NCBI GenBank assembly: GCA_017461625.1
Contig: JAFTXJ010000015.1
Location: 62,001 to 126,000, forward strand
Direction: 5' to 3'
DNA length: 64,000 nt
Source of the DNA: Clostridia bacterium
GTDB lineage: Bacteria > Bacillota > Clostridia > Oscillospirales > Acutalibacteraceae
A program made the position numbers and the translations under genes. Within the stretch, counting starts at the first letter, position 1. Every line of letters starts with the position of its first letter. Of the stretch, positions 21,566 through 29,991 are shown in pieces. Below the pieces are notes generated by a model, which worked only from the letters and a program-made list of their open reading frames with translations, ran no database searches and was not told where the DNA came from.

Positions 21566-22600
21566 TCATTCATCGTAGCCTACAAGCTCCTGGCGGGTTT
21601 TGAAGTAATATCCGTTCCTTTCAAGGAGTTTGGGGGCTTTTAAAATTTTACCCATTCCCCTGATTACGCAGGTTTGCGGGTCATTGGCAATCCTGGTGGT
21701 GATACCTGTCCTGTATTCTATAAAGCGGTCAATACCTGTTAAAAGTGCACTGCCGCCTGTGATTGTAATTCCTGTTTTTGAAACATCGGCATTAAGCTCG
21801 GGAGGTGTTTTTTCAAGCACCTGACGGATTGCTTCAACAATCTGCTCCAGCTGGTCATTAAAGCTCAGGAACACATCTGCAGAGGTAATTTCAGCAGATG
21901 ACGGCAGATTGGTTACTGCATCTTTACCAACAGCCCTTACAGCAAGCTCGGCTTCAAGGAAGTTGGTACAACCGATGTCTTTTTTTATGGTTTCTGCTGT
22001 TTGCGTGCCGATAATAATATTACGCTCTCTTTTGGCAAAAGCCGTTATAGCTTCATTAAATGTGTTGCCCGCAATCTTAATTGATTTACTTGTACAAATC
22101 ATACCCCTTGCAATAACGGCAATATCCGTTGTGCCTGCACCTATATCCACAATCATTGTGCCGTGGTAGCTGTTAACATCCACACCTGCACCGATTGCGG
22201 CAGCAAGCGGCTCTTCAACAAGGCAGGCTTTTGATGCACCTGAGGCTGTTGCCATTTCTAAAACAGAGCGTTTATCAACAGAGTTCATATCACAAGGGAT
22301 GCTTATAAGCACATTGGGTTTTAAAATTTTATTGCTGCACACCTTCTGAACATAGTAACCTATTATATTCTGAACAATCTGAAAATCAGCGATACTGCCC
22401 TCTTTGATCGGATTTATTATATCAATCCAATCGTGGGTCTTACCCATCATTTCATAAGCCTTTTTACCTAAAACGCTGATTTTTTCATTTTCCGCATCAT
22501 AAGCCACAACACTTGGCTCGTTAGCTATAATCCCTTTACCCTGAACAAAAACCGACAGATAGCCTGTTCCAAGATCAAAGCATATACTTGTTCCTATCAT
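21566..22600 (-). CDS. MreB/Mbl-like actin homologue
   Basis: 344 residues from ATG 22600 behind AAAGGACG. It has the actin-fold phosphate loops: CFDLGTGYLSVFV near the N-terminus, IVDIGAGTTDIAVIARG in the middle and ITGGSALLTGIDRFIEYRTG near the C-terminus. MreB proteins organise cell-wall synthesis. This one is divergent and sits at the end of a recD2-comF operon rather than with mreC/mreD, so it may be a paralogue with another task. Its ATG overlaps the comF stop by one base. Confidence 0.85.
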   Translation of the reverse strand: MIGTSICFDLGTGYLSVFVQGKGIIANEPSVVAYDAENEKISVLGKKAYEMMGKTHDWIDIINPIKEGSIADFQIVQNIIGYYVQKVCSNKILKPNVLISIPCDMNSVDKRSVLEMATASGASKACLVEEPLAAAIGAGVDVNSYHGTMIVDIGAGTTDIAVIARGMICTSKSIKIAGNTFNEAITAFAKRERNIIIGTQTAETIKKDIGCTNFLEAELAVRAVGKDAVTNLPSSAEITSADVFLSFNDQLEQIVEAIRQVLEKTPPELNADVSKTGITITGGSALLTGIDRFIEYRTGITTRIANDPQTCVIRGMGKILKAPKLLERNGYYFKTRQELVGYDE

Positions 22601-23316
22601 CAGTTTCGTCCTTTCTTTTTTAATTTGGTCACTGCCACACTCAGGCAACATACCTTTTCAGCCCCTGCAAGAAAAAGCATTTTTCCGCATTCGCTGAGTG
22701 TTGAGCCTGTTGTTTCTATATCGTCAACAAGCAGTATTTTCTTATTATTTAAATCAATATTTTCATCAACATCAAACACACCCAAAACATTGCCGCTTCG
22801 CTCCAAAGGCAATGCACCTGATTGCTTTTCTGTATGATATATTTTGCGAAGAACATCAGATTTAAACTCAATATTCAGCTTTTTTGAAAGACTTTCAGCA
22901 AGAAGATGACTTTGATTATAACCTCTTTGTTTTAAATCGTCAGGATGAAGCGGTACGCATGTTATAAAATCAAAATTTTCATCCGAATAATGCTTATTAA
23001 ACGCACTGAGAAGATATTCACTCAACGGCTCTGCAAGCTCGGTACGTGAACGGAATTTGAGTGAATGTATGCATTTACGCACCCCATGCTCAAAGTAAAA
23101 CGGAGCCACCGCCTTGTCGTAATAAAGCGTAGAGGAAGAGCAGGTGCACTCGCTCCTCCCTCTGCCACAGGAAGTGCAGATTTTGCCGGTAACATACGGC
23201 AAAGTATCAACACATCTTTCGCAAGTGGAATCTGCTTTGTCAAACATCGGTTCGCCGCAAAACATACATCTTTGAGGCCATAACACCGTTTTGAATGAAT
23301 TAAAAAGACTTTCCAT
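22600..23316 (-). CDS. comF: ComF family phosphoribosyltransferase-like protein
   Basis: 238 residues. The N-terminal Cys cluster (CMFCGEPMF, CERC, CTSCGRGRSECTC) is a zinc finger. A type I PRTase fold follows, with ITCVPLHPDDLKQRGYNQSHLLA and the PRPP loop ILLVDDIETTGSTL. ComF assists uptake of single-stranded DNA in competent bacteria. It is coupled to recD2 by one overlapping base. Confidence 0.92.
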   Translation of the reverse strand: MESLFNSFKTVLWPQRCMFCGEPMFDKADSTCERCVDTLPYVTGKICTSCGRGRSECTCSSSTLYYDKAVAPFYFEHGVRKCIHSLKFRSRTELAEPLSEYLLSAFNKHYSDENFDFITCVPLHPDDLKQRGYNQSHLLAESLSKKLNIEFKSDVLRKIYHTEKQSGALPLERSGNVLGVFDVDENIDLNNKKILLVDDIETTGSTLSECGKMLFLAGAEKVCCLSVAVTKLKKKGRN

Positions 23317-25517
23317 CAGGATTCACCGTCACACAAAAAATGCTTAAGAGCTGAATATCTTTTGGTCTTTGTGTTGTTTTTAACCATCTCTTCAATCTGA
23401 ACTTCACTGCCAACCATAATCATAAGCTTTTTGGCTCGGGTTACGGCAGTATAAAGGAGATTTCTGTAACAAAGCTGAGGCACAACCCCCATAACAGGCA
23501 CAATTACCGCAGGGAACTCATTACCCTGACTTTTGTGAACGGTCATGGCATACGCGTGTTCAAGCTCATTGAGACTTTCAAGGCTGTAAACCGCCTCTTT
23601 GTCATCATACCACACAGCAAGACAGGCATTTACCCTGTCAATTTTTTTGATAATTCCAATATCACCGTTAAAAACACCGGTGCCTTCTTCGGCATCCTTT
23701 GTCCAGATGATATTATAATTGTTTTTAACCTGCATCACCTTATCTCCTTCTCTGAAAACCCGGGAGCCTGAGGTGATTTCATTTTTATTTTTATCTGCAG
23801 GATTGATTAAATTCTGCAGAATTTTATTAAGATTAACCGAGCCTGTCTCGCCCTTCCTTGACGGGCAAAGCACCTGAATATCGTTAAGAGAAGAAAATCC
23901 GTAAGCCTTTGGCAAACGGCTGACACAAAGGTCAGCAACGGTTTTTGCTGTTTCATAAGGCGAGCTTCTTTTCATAAAAAAGAAGTCGTTATTTTTATCG
24001 TGCAATTCAGGCATCTGACCCGACACAATTTTATGGGCATTGGTAACAATTCTGCTTTCCATCGCCTGACGGAAAACCTCTTTGAGCTGAACAACGGGCA
24101 TAACGCCTGAATCAATCAAATCGTGAAGAACATTGCCTGCACCAACAGCAGGAAGCTGGTCTGAATCCCCCACCATTATTAATCGGCAGCCTAAGGGAAG
24201 TGCATCTAAAAGCGAGGCAAATAGAGAAACATCCACCATTGAAAGCTCGTCCACAATAACCGCACCGGCTGAAATAGGGTTGCGAGCATTACGGCTGAAA
24301 ACAGGCTTGTCATGCTTGTCCCATTCAACTTCAAGAAGGCGGTGGATTGTTTTGGCTTCTTTACCTGTTATTTCGCTCATTCTTTTGGCAGCTCTGCCTG
24401 TGGGAGCTGCAAGAGCAACATCAACACCGTCAAGCTCAAAAAGCTTTAAAATACCGTTAAGGGTGGTGGTTTTACCTGTACCCGGACCACCGGTGAGAAT
24501 AAGCATACCCTTATTAACAGCTGTCATTATAGCCTGACGCTGCTTTTCTTCATAACAGATGTTTTCCTGCTTTTCGATTTTCTGAATATCCTCATCCACA
24601 GTTGGTCTGCCTGCAGGTGGAAACTGATTCATAATCGTGATTCTTTTGGCTGCAAGCTTTTCGGCAGCATAAATATGGGGCAGGAACAAAAAATCCTTGC
24701 CGTTAATTGTTTCACTGATGAGCTTGCCGCATTCAATAAGCGAATCAACGGCAATATCAATGGTATCTTCATTAGTATCAAGCAAGCCTGAGCTGGGGGC
24801 AAGAAGCCTCGACCTGGGCACACAGGTGTGACCGTTGTTAAGATTATGACGCACAACGTGAACAATGCCCGCAGCAATTCTGAAATCGCTGTCAGGTGGC
24901 TGAGGCAAAGATGAAGCAATAGCATCGGCACGTTCAAAGCCGATACCTATACCCTCGCCACAGAGAATATACGGATTAACCGTAATCAGATCAACGGCAT
25001 TTGCACCGTAAAGTCTGAAAGCTTCAAGACATTCATTGGGTGTCATTCCGAAGCGTTCAAGGCTTATCATAACCTGCCTTACGGCAAACTGTTCATTAAA
25101 AATTTTTGATATATCTTTAGCTTTATTAAGTGAAATACCCTTTATTTCAGCAAGCCGTTCCGGCTCATTTTCAAGCACATCAAATGCGGATTCACCAAAA
25201 CGGTCTATAATTTTTTTAGCAGTTGCAGGGCCGATACCCTTGACGGCACCTGCACTTAAATAACGAAGCAAGTCAGCAGAGGAAGAAGGCATACTTCGTT
25301 CACAAAGCTTGGCTTTGAACTGCCTGCCGAAGGTTGAGTGATAGCTCCATTCACCTCTGAGTCTGAGACTTTCACCCTCAGTTACCTCAGGCAAAACACC
25401 CACAACGGTAAAATATTCTTCATCTGTGTAAAAATCAATAACGGAAAAACCGTTTTCTTCGTTGCGGTATGTAACTTCATCAACAACGCCGCTGATTTCT
25501 ACAAGCTGTTCGTCCAT
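23316..25517 (-). CDS. recD2: RecD2-type ATP-dependent DNA helicase
   Basis: 733 residues, SF1B 5'-3' helicase. It has an N-terminal OB-like domain (1-~75), helix-hairpin-helix repeats (VKGIGPATAKKII and LAEIKGISLNKAKDI, about 90-150), and motif I LTGGPGTGKTTT near residue 340. Then follow the Walker B VIVDELSMVD, motif III VGDSDQLPAVG, and the C-terminal VHKSQGNEFPAVIVPV and YTAVTRAK. Acts in DNA repair and replication fork processing without RecBC. Confidence 0.95.
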   Translation of the reverse strand: MDEQLVEISGVVDEVTYRNEENGFSVIDFYTDEEYFTVVGVLPEVTEGESLRLRGEWSYHSTFGRQFKAKLCERSMPSSSADLLRYLSAGAVKGIGPATAKKIIDRFGESAFDVLENEPERLAEIKGISLNKAKDISKIFNEQFAVRQVMISLERFGMTPNECLEAFRLYGANAVDLITVNPYILCGEGIGIGFERADAIASSLPQPPDSDFRIAAGIVHVVRHNLNNGHTCVPRSRLLAPSSGLLDTNEDTIDIAVDSLIECGKLISETINGKDFLFLPHIYAAEKLAAKRITIMNQFPPAGRPTVDEDIQKIEKQENICYEEKQRQAIMTAVNKGMLILTGGPGTGKTTTLNGILKLFELDGVDVALAAPTGRAAKRMSEITGKEAKTIHRLLEVEWDKHDKPVFSRNARNPISAGAVIVDELSMVDVSLFASLLDALPLGCRLIMVGDSDQLPAVGAGNVLHDLIDSGVMPVVQLKEVFRQAMESRIVTNAHKIVSGQMPELHDKNNDFFFMKRSSPYETAKTVADLCVSRLPKAYGFSSLNDIQVLCPSRKGETGSVNLNKILQNLINPADKNKNEITSGSRVFREGDKVMQVKNNYNIIWTKDAEEGTGVFNGDIGIIKKIDRVNACLAVWYDDKEAVYSLESLNELEHAYAMTVHKSQGNEFPAVIVPVMGVVPQLCYRNLLYTAVTRAKKLMIMVGSEVQIEEMVKNNTKTKRYSALKHFLCDGES

Positions 25518-25865
25518 TTACTGTTCCTTTCCGATAATAGCTTTAAGCAGATCATCGGGAGCACAAAGCTCCATATTATCAAAATTATTCATAATATTAT
25601 GACACAGGATTTTTTGCTTTTCAGTCATACCGTTGTCAACAATAACAATTCTGTTTTTGCGGCAATCCCCCAAAAGTGCAAAGCGAAGATGAACGCTGTA
25701 AAGAAGCGAGCCTACATCATCATCATCCATACCTGAAGAAATTACCACAACACAATTGGCATCATTATCAAACTTAAAAACCTGTAAAATTATAAAGCAC
25801 GAAGTTGCAACCACTCCTATAAAAATAAATGCAGCTGCTATTCCGTACCATAAACCTTCAAGCAT
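25518..25865 (-). CDS. Small membrane-anchored protein, unknown
   Basis: 115 residues, ATG behind GAGGTGAT. One N-terminal membrane helix (about residues 6-29). A cytoplasmic or extracellular domain follows with alternating hydrophobic strands (CVVVISSG, RIVIVDNG) in a Rossmann-like pattern. It directly precedes recD2 with no gap, so it is probably co-transcribed. Not recognised. Confidence 0.65.
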   Translation of the reverse strand: MLEGLWYGIAAAFIFIGVVATSCFIILQVFKFDNDANCVVVISSGMDDDDVGSLLYSVHLRFALLGDCRKNRIVIVDNGMTEKQKILCHNIMNNFDNMELCAPDDLLKAIIGKEQ

Positions 25866-25924
25866 ATTATCACCTCGTTACATTATATGCCAAAGGTGAT
25901 TATAGTGACTACACCGTCACCAAA

Positions 25925-26261
25925 AAGTGTGGGCAGGTCTGTAAGCCGTGTTCTGTCATTTAAGGCAATTATCTGTCTTGGCTTTGCGTTGCCACAAAGC
26001 TCACGCCACCCGTTGAAACGCGCCGAGCAAGCGATAGTTTCGGTCGGTGTTGCTTCGGATAGGGTTTACAGGGTCTGCGCGGTTCCCCGCCGACCGGTGA
26101 GCTCTTACCTCGCCTTTCCACCCTTACCGCATAAAGCGGCGGTATATCTCTGTTGCACTGTCCCTAAGGTTACCCTCGGCGGCCGTTAGCCGTTATCCTG
26201 CTCTGTGAAGCACGGACTTTCCTCACACCTGAATAGGTGCGCAACTGCCCAACCTACCCAC
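25925..26261 (-). ncRNA. rnpB: RNase P RNA (bacterial)
   Basis: About 337 bases. Conserved core segments read on the minus strand include AGTCCGTGCTTC, GGCTAACGGCCG, GAGGGTAACCTTAGGGACAG, TGCAACAGAG, GAAAGGCGAGGTAAGAGCTC and ACACGGCTTACAGACCTGCC. The ends pair as P1 (GTGGGTAGG with CCTGCCCAC). It is the catalytic RNA that trims tRNA 5' leaders. Confidence 0.95.
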
Positions 26262-26268
26262 AATAGAT

Positions 26269-26297
26269 ATTTTAGTTTAAAACAGAAAAACTGTCAA
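26269..26297 (-). promoter_or_regulatory. rnpB promoter
   Basis: Minus-strand TTGACA (26292-26297), 17-base spacer, TAAAAT (26269-26274), placing the start near 26262. Confidence 0.85.
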
Positions 26298-26304
26298 CCT
26301 TTTA

Positions 26305-26340
26305 ATAAAAAATAAAGAGAGAAGTTTTTCACTTCTCTCA
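26305..26340 (-). terminator. Terminator of the Cys-rich gene
   Basis: Minus-strand hairpin GAGAGAAGT / ACTTCTCTC followed by TTTATTTTTTATT. Confidence 0.8.
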
Positions 26341-26375
26341 ATTTGATTTCGGGCGCCCGATAGGTGCCCCACGAT

Positions 26376-26801
26376 TCATCTCTTCTTATACATAAGCAGT
26401 TCGGGATTTGCTCCGTTTTCTCCGTATCTACACACAAGCAAAAAATCCAATGAGGAAATAATGCCGAAGCAATAATCACACTCAAACTCACATTCCAGCT
26501 GATTGCCAAGATACATTGCATTGTCATCAAGGAATTTAACTGTTTCTCCGTTTGGAAGTGTGTATTCAAGGTTAACAAAGCTCCCCTCAAGTATATTGAG
26601 GTCTTTTACGGTGGGCATACCGGGAATATTCAAAGCATTGAATTCATCTATAAGAGTTTGCTTAAACTCAAGAAATTTCCCTGGTCCTCCAACATTTATG
26701 TATTGGGCAATGAAGCAGTTTTGGGATTTTTGAGCACATCCGCCGCAATTCTCTTTCATAAAACAGTTGCTACAGTCAGCACTGCAAATTGATTTATTCA
26801 T
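26376..26801 (-). CDS. Cysteine-rich protein (DUF3795-like N-terminus)
   Basis: 141 residues. The first 30 residues hold CSADCSNCFMKENCGGC and a later Cys, the spacing of a metal or Fe-S site as in DUF3795 proteins. A second cluster, CEFECDYC, lies near residue 105-112. The middle part (NILEGSFVNLEYTLPNGETVKFLDDN) looks like a beta domain. Function unknown; monocistronic with its own terminator. Confidence 0.6.
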   Translation of the reverse strand: MNKSICSADCSNCFMKENCGGCAQKSQNCFIAQYINVGGPGKFLEFKQTLIDEFNALNIPGMPTVKDLNILEGSFVNLEYTLPNGETVKFLDDNAMYLGNQLECEFECDYCFGIISSLDFLLVCRYGENGANPELLMYKKR

Positions 26802-26911
26802 AACAAGCCTCCCGAAGTTTCTACTTATATTTAATACACTATTTCAAAGGAAAATACAAGACTTGATTTTATTACAAAAATGTGGTAAGGGAAATCATTT
26901 TTACTTAAATT

Positions 26912-27520
26912 TTACTCATTATCAGGTTGCTGACCGTCGTGAGCGAGCCATTTACACTCGGTCATTTCCATATTTGTAAACACAGCTTTAAATGATGAAT
27001 TTTCAGGGCTGCAGGCATAAATACCGAATGTAATTTTTTCTTTCACGTTAAACATATGGCACACACGCATCTGAGAAAAGCTTTTGCCGTCAAGTGAGCA
27101 TTCAACGCAAAAATCATTTTCCCTGCGGCTGAGCCTGTACCACATACTTTTAATTGATGCGTCAACAGCGGTTGTTGCCCAATCGGAATAGCCGTTATTA
27201 GTAACAACACTGCCAAGGTGCTGAAACTCTTCATTTTCATATTCTATTGAAGCTTTAAGCCAGTTCTCAGAATCAAGATACATCACTATTCCGCACTGGT
27301 CAAAGCGGTGCTTGCTCTCAAACTCAGTTTTAACAACAAAAGAAAAATACTGCTCATCTGTTTCTGCTTGCAAAACGGGAGCATTATCATTTCTGAAATG
27401 ATAATATGTTCTTTGCCATAAATCAGTGTTCGGTTTTGTGATTATTTCTATTTTTTCTTCTGACACCGAGTAATCCGCAGGCTCACGTGTCCATTTTAAT
27501 TTGTTTATATCAAAATTCAT
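26912..27520 (-). CDS. DUF1349 domain protein
   Basis: 202 residues from ATG 27520 behind GAGGTG. The sequence follows the concanavalin-like beta-sandwich of DUF1349: FSFVVKTEFESKHRFDQCGIVMY, WLKASIEYE, SVVTNNGYSDW and FGIYACSPENSSF. Members probably bind or act on carbohydrates, but no activity is proven. No signal peptide, so cytoplasmic. Confidence 0.85.
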   Translation of the reverse strand: MNFDINKLKWTREPADYSVSEEKIEIITKPNTDLWQRTYYHFRNDNAPVLQAETDEQYFSFVVKTEFESKHRFDQCGIVMYLDSENWLKASIEYENEEFQHLGSVVTNNGYSDWATTAVDASIKSMWYRLSRRENDFCVECSLDGKSFSQMRVCHMFNVKEKITFGIYACSPENSSFKAVFTNMEMTECKWLAHDGQQPDNE

Positions 27521-27569
27521 TTTTTGCACCTCGTAGTTGAAGCTTTAAGATACAGGTTTGTTGTCTGCC

Positions 27570-27600
27570 CCATCCGCCTCATTCCTCGGCACCTTCTCCT
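27570..27600. repeat. Palindromic intergenic element
   Basis: CACCTT / AAGGTG hairpin within TTCTCCTCAAGGTGAAGGC, in a pyrimidine-rich stretch unlike the surroundings. It has the look of a dispersed intergenic repeat; it could also end the GNAT transcript. Confidence 0.35.
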
Positions 27601-27622
27601 CAAGGTGAAGGCTTTTCCGACA

Positions 27623-28060
27623 CTAATCTATCCATTGAATAAACGCTGTTTTGTCTGAATTGTTATATCCTGCTTTTTTATAAAAATCAAGAGTTGATTC
27701 TTCTTTAGAGCCTGTGAGCAACATCATTTTATAGCAATTCTCTTTTATGGCAATTTTTTTTGCATAATCAAGGCATTGAGTTGCATAACCATTACCACGG
27801 TAATCTTTGTGGGTAACAACATTTTCAACAAACGCGTATGGTTTTACATTTCGTGTAAGGTTAGGAATTATTACACAAACACAAGAAGATACAATCTTAC
27901 CATTTATCTCATTTACAATAATATGATGATTTTTGTCTTCAATTATTGCTTTCCAAGTTTTCGCAAGATGTTCGTTGTTTTCAGGAATATCTTTTTCGTG
28001 CAGATGCAAATAAAGCTCTAAAAGCACGCTTAATTCGCTTTCTTTAATTTCCCTTACCAT
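27623..28060 (-). CDS. GNAT N-acetyltransferase
   Basis: 145 residues. The acetyl-CoA binding motif appears as VVTHKDYRGNGYATQCLDYA, followed by the strand YKMMLLTGS and LDFYKKAGY. Substrate unknown. It lies four bases after the DUF2804 gene ends and is probably co-transcribed. Confidence 0.9.
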   Translation of the reverse strand: MVREIKESELSVLLELYLHLHEKDIPENNEHLAKTWKAIIEDKNHHIIVNEINGKIVSSCVCVIIPNLTRNVKPYAFVENVVTHKDYRGNGYATQCLDYAKKIAIKENCYKMMLLTGSKEESTLDFYKKAGYNNSDKTAFIQWID

Positions 28061-28064
28061 ACAA

Positions 28065-29159
28065 TCACCAACGGTTTTCTACGTATTCGCAGAAGGTGAA
28101 GAGGTCTTTGATTTGGAGCTTTGTGCCGTCGTCGAGGGTGACATCACCCTGCCAGTTGCCGAAAATCTGGTGGCAGTTCATTCTGCCGATTTTGAAGTCC
28201 ACATCAGAATGGTTATCAAGGGTCGGGGTCATTGTCATATTAAATCTGCCGTCTTCTGATATAAATTTCCACTCTTCAAGGAACCTGTCTTTAGGGAATT
28301 TTTCAACATCTACTGCACCTATTTTATGCACCTTGCCGTCGTAGAAAATGCAGGTTTCGGTGGCATTGCTTTCGTTGCCGATTGCCCAAGTGATTTCAAA
28401 GCCGAAAAGATGTTCTTTGCCGTTTTCGTCTTTGATATACTGATTGCCGCTGCCCCAATACCACACCATTTTATGAACGGTGTTTACTCTGCCCCAATCC
28501 ATAGTGCAGAAAGCAGCAGGCTTTGAAAATTCATAAACATAATCGCCCCAAACAAACTTACCCTCACATGGCATACACATCTGCTTGGTGGTCATAAAAT
28601 ACTTGGTCGGGTCTTCGTCAAATGGGAAAATTGTAGTGATATTTTCAAGACCCTCAGGAATATCCATCTGAACATTTACTTCAACAGGCTTGCCTTTATA
28701 TGAGCCTTTATACCAGAGAGTTCTTTCGGTTTCTTTGGTGTTAAAATCAAATTCGGTTTTGCCGATTTTGTCTTTATATCGGTTAGGGACATCGCCCTTT
28801 GCAGGCGGAACATGCTTGTTGGCACCGAGGAAATAAGCAATAGAATCTACCACTACCTCCCCTGTTTTGAGATTGACAAGCTTTGCACCCACATAACCGC
28901 CTAAATTGATATTGGCAAAGCTGACAAGCACCTGAAATTCACCGTCGCAGATGTTATAAAAATCCCATTCTTTACGGCTCATTATGCCTGTTTTAACATA
29001 ATCGCGGTTATATGTAAAAACATTTTTTCTTGCCCAACCCTTTGCGAGAAGAGTTCCGTCAGGGGCAAGAAGAGGAGTTTCTTCAGTGTATTCAATCTGC
29101 TTTGATTTTTCTTTCCAATCCTTAAAAGGGACATAAGTACGCGGGAGTTCTTTGCTCAT
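28065..29159 (-). CDS. DUF2804 family protein
   Basis: 364 residues, no signal peptide. Strand-rich sequence with family landmarks WARKNVFTYNRDYVK, FFLGANKHVPP-type turn, CMPCEGKFVWGDYVYEF, MDWGRVNTVHKMVWYWGSG and NCHQIFGNWQGDVTLDDGT. DUF2804 proteins are distantly lipocalin/AttH-like and have no assigned activity. The start ATG lies behind TTGGAGGTAAAATT. Confidence 0.88.
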   Translation of the reverse strand: MSKELPRTYVPFKDWKEKSKQIEYTEETPLLAPDGTLLAKGWARKNVFTYNRDYVKTGIMSRKEWDFYNICDGEFQVLVSFANINLGGYVGAKLVNLKTGEVVVDSIAYFLGANKHVPPAKGDVPNRYKDKIGKTEFDFNTKETERTLWYKGSYKGKPVEVNVQMDIPEGLENITTIFPFDEDPTKYFMTTKQMCMPCEGKFVWGDYVYEFSKPAAFCTMDWGRVNTVHKMVWYWGSGNQYIKDENGKEHLFGFEITWAIGNESNATETCIFYDGKVHKIGAVDVEKFPKDRFLEEWKFISEDGRFNMTMTPTLDNHSDVDFKIGRMNCHQIFGNWQGDVTLDDGTKLQIKDLFTFCEYVENRW

Positions 29160-29180
29160 AATTTTACCTCCAAAAAAGAA

Positions 29181-29208
29181 AAGTGATACAAATTGATTGT
29201 ACCACTTA
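29181..29208 (-). terminator. Hairpin between pnuC and the DUF2804 gene
   Basis: AAGTGGTACA / TGTATCACTT with loop ATCAATT, followed by TTCTTTTTT that runs into the Shine-Dalgarno of the DUF2804 gene. It could terminate pnuC transcription. Confidence 0.6.
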
Positions 29209-29214
29209 TTTCTT

Positions 29215-29895
29215 TTATTGACAATAGTTTTGGCGTTTTTTCATCTTCTGCCAGCTTATGAAGCCGTAAATATCGTTGACAAAAAACATCACAAAGCAGA
29301 TTATAACAGAAAGATAACTGATATTTTCCATAGTTGCCATAATCCACAAGACTATAAGCACAATATCATTGGCGGCATAGGCAAGGGCAAAATATGGGCT
29401 TCGCCTGAATGTGAGATATGCCGCCGCAAAGCTGGTGGTTACGGAAATTGTGCTGGGAAGAAGATTAGCTGTGTTAAAATATTTGAGAATAAAATAAAAC
29501 AAAACAGTAACCACAACAGTCAAAGCAAGCATAAAAACAAGCTCATTCTTTTCTATGCTGTTGACCTCCACCTCAGATTTGTTACCCTTATATGGATTTT
29601 TGAGCCATGCAATCAGCGAAAACACCGCCATAGGTAAGGTCATACCAAGGTAAGTTATCATTTCACCGTAATAAGCGAAAGAAAATGAAATAATACCGTA
29701 AAGCACGCTGAAAACAATCATCAAAACCTGACCGAACGGATTTCCTTTTGCGTTAAAAATAAGAGATGTTACACCAATCAAAGATGCAACAAGGGTCATA
29801 TAATTTGACCTGTCAAATGCTAAAAATGACACAGCTATTATCAACACAGAAACAGTCCACAACGTGATATCCTTTTTTGAAAAATACTTTAACAT
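29215..29895 (-). CDS. pnuC: PnuC-family nicotinamide nucleoside transporter
   Basis: 226 residues, about seven hydrophobic helices. Family marks include NAKGNPFGQVLMIVFSVLYG, ISFSFAYYGEMITYLG and the C-terminal NDIYGFISWQKM. It imports nicotinamide riboside (or a related vitamin nucleoside) by facilitated diffusion. A structured leader (29900-29991) with a terminator running into the ribosome-binding site precedes it. Confidence 0.92.
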   Translation of the reverse strand: MLKYFSKKDITLWTVSVLIIAVSFLAFDRSNYMTLVASLIGVTSLIFNAKGNPFGQVLMIVFSVLYGIISFSFAYYGEMITYLGMTLPMAVFSLIAWLKNPYKGNKSEVEVNSIEKNELVFMLALTVVVTVLFYFILKYFNTANLLPSTISVTTSFAAAYLTFRRSPYFALAYAANDIVLIVLWIMATMENISYLSVIICFVMFFVNDIYGFISWQKMKKRQNYCQ

Positions 29896-29899
29896 TTTT

Positions 29900-29991
29900 T
29901 ACCTCCAAAAAAAGCATCCGTTATACATATCTTCAAAGACCTAATGATATGTAAACGAATGCTTAACATTCACTACCCGGTGGCAGTATGA
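29900..29991 (-). promoter_or_regulatory. Riboswitch/attenuator-like pnuC leader
   Basis: On the minus strand the 96-base gap holds CTGCC/GGTAG, then GAATG-TTAAG-CATTC. A longer hairpin follows in which GCATTCGTT and TACATATC pair with GATATGTA and AACGGATGC. TTTTTTT and the Shine-Dalgarno GGAGG come next. The GAATG/CATTC helix and the terminator stem compete for CATTC, the layout of a transcription-attenuation switch. It may alternatively be just the tmcAL terminator. No known riboswitch class recognised. Confidence 0.5.
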
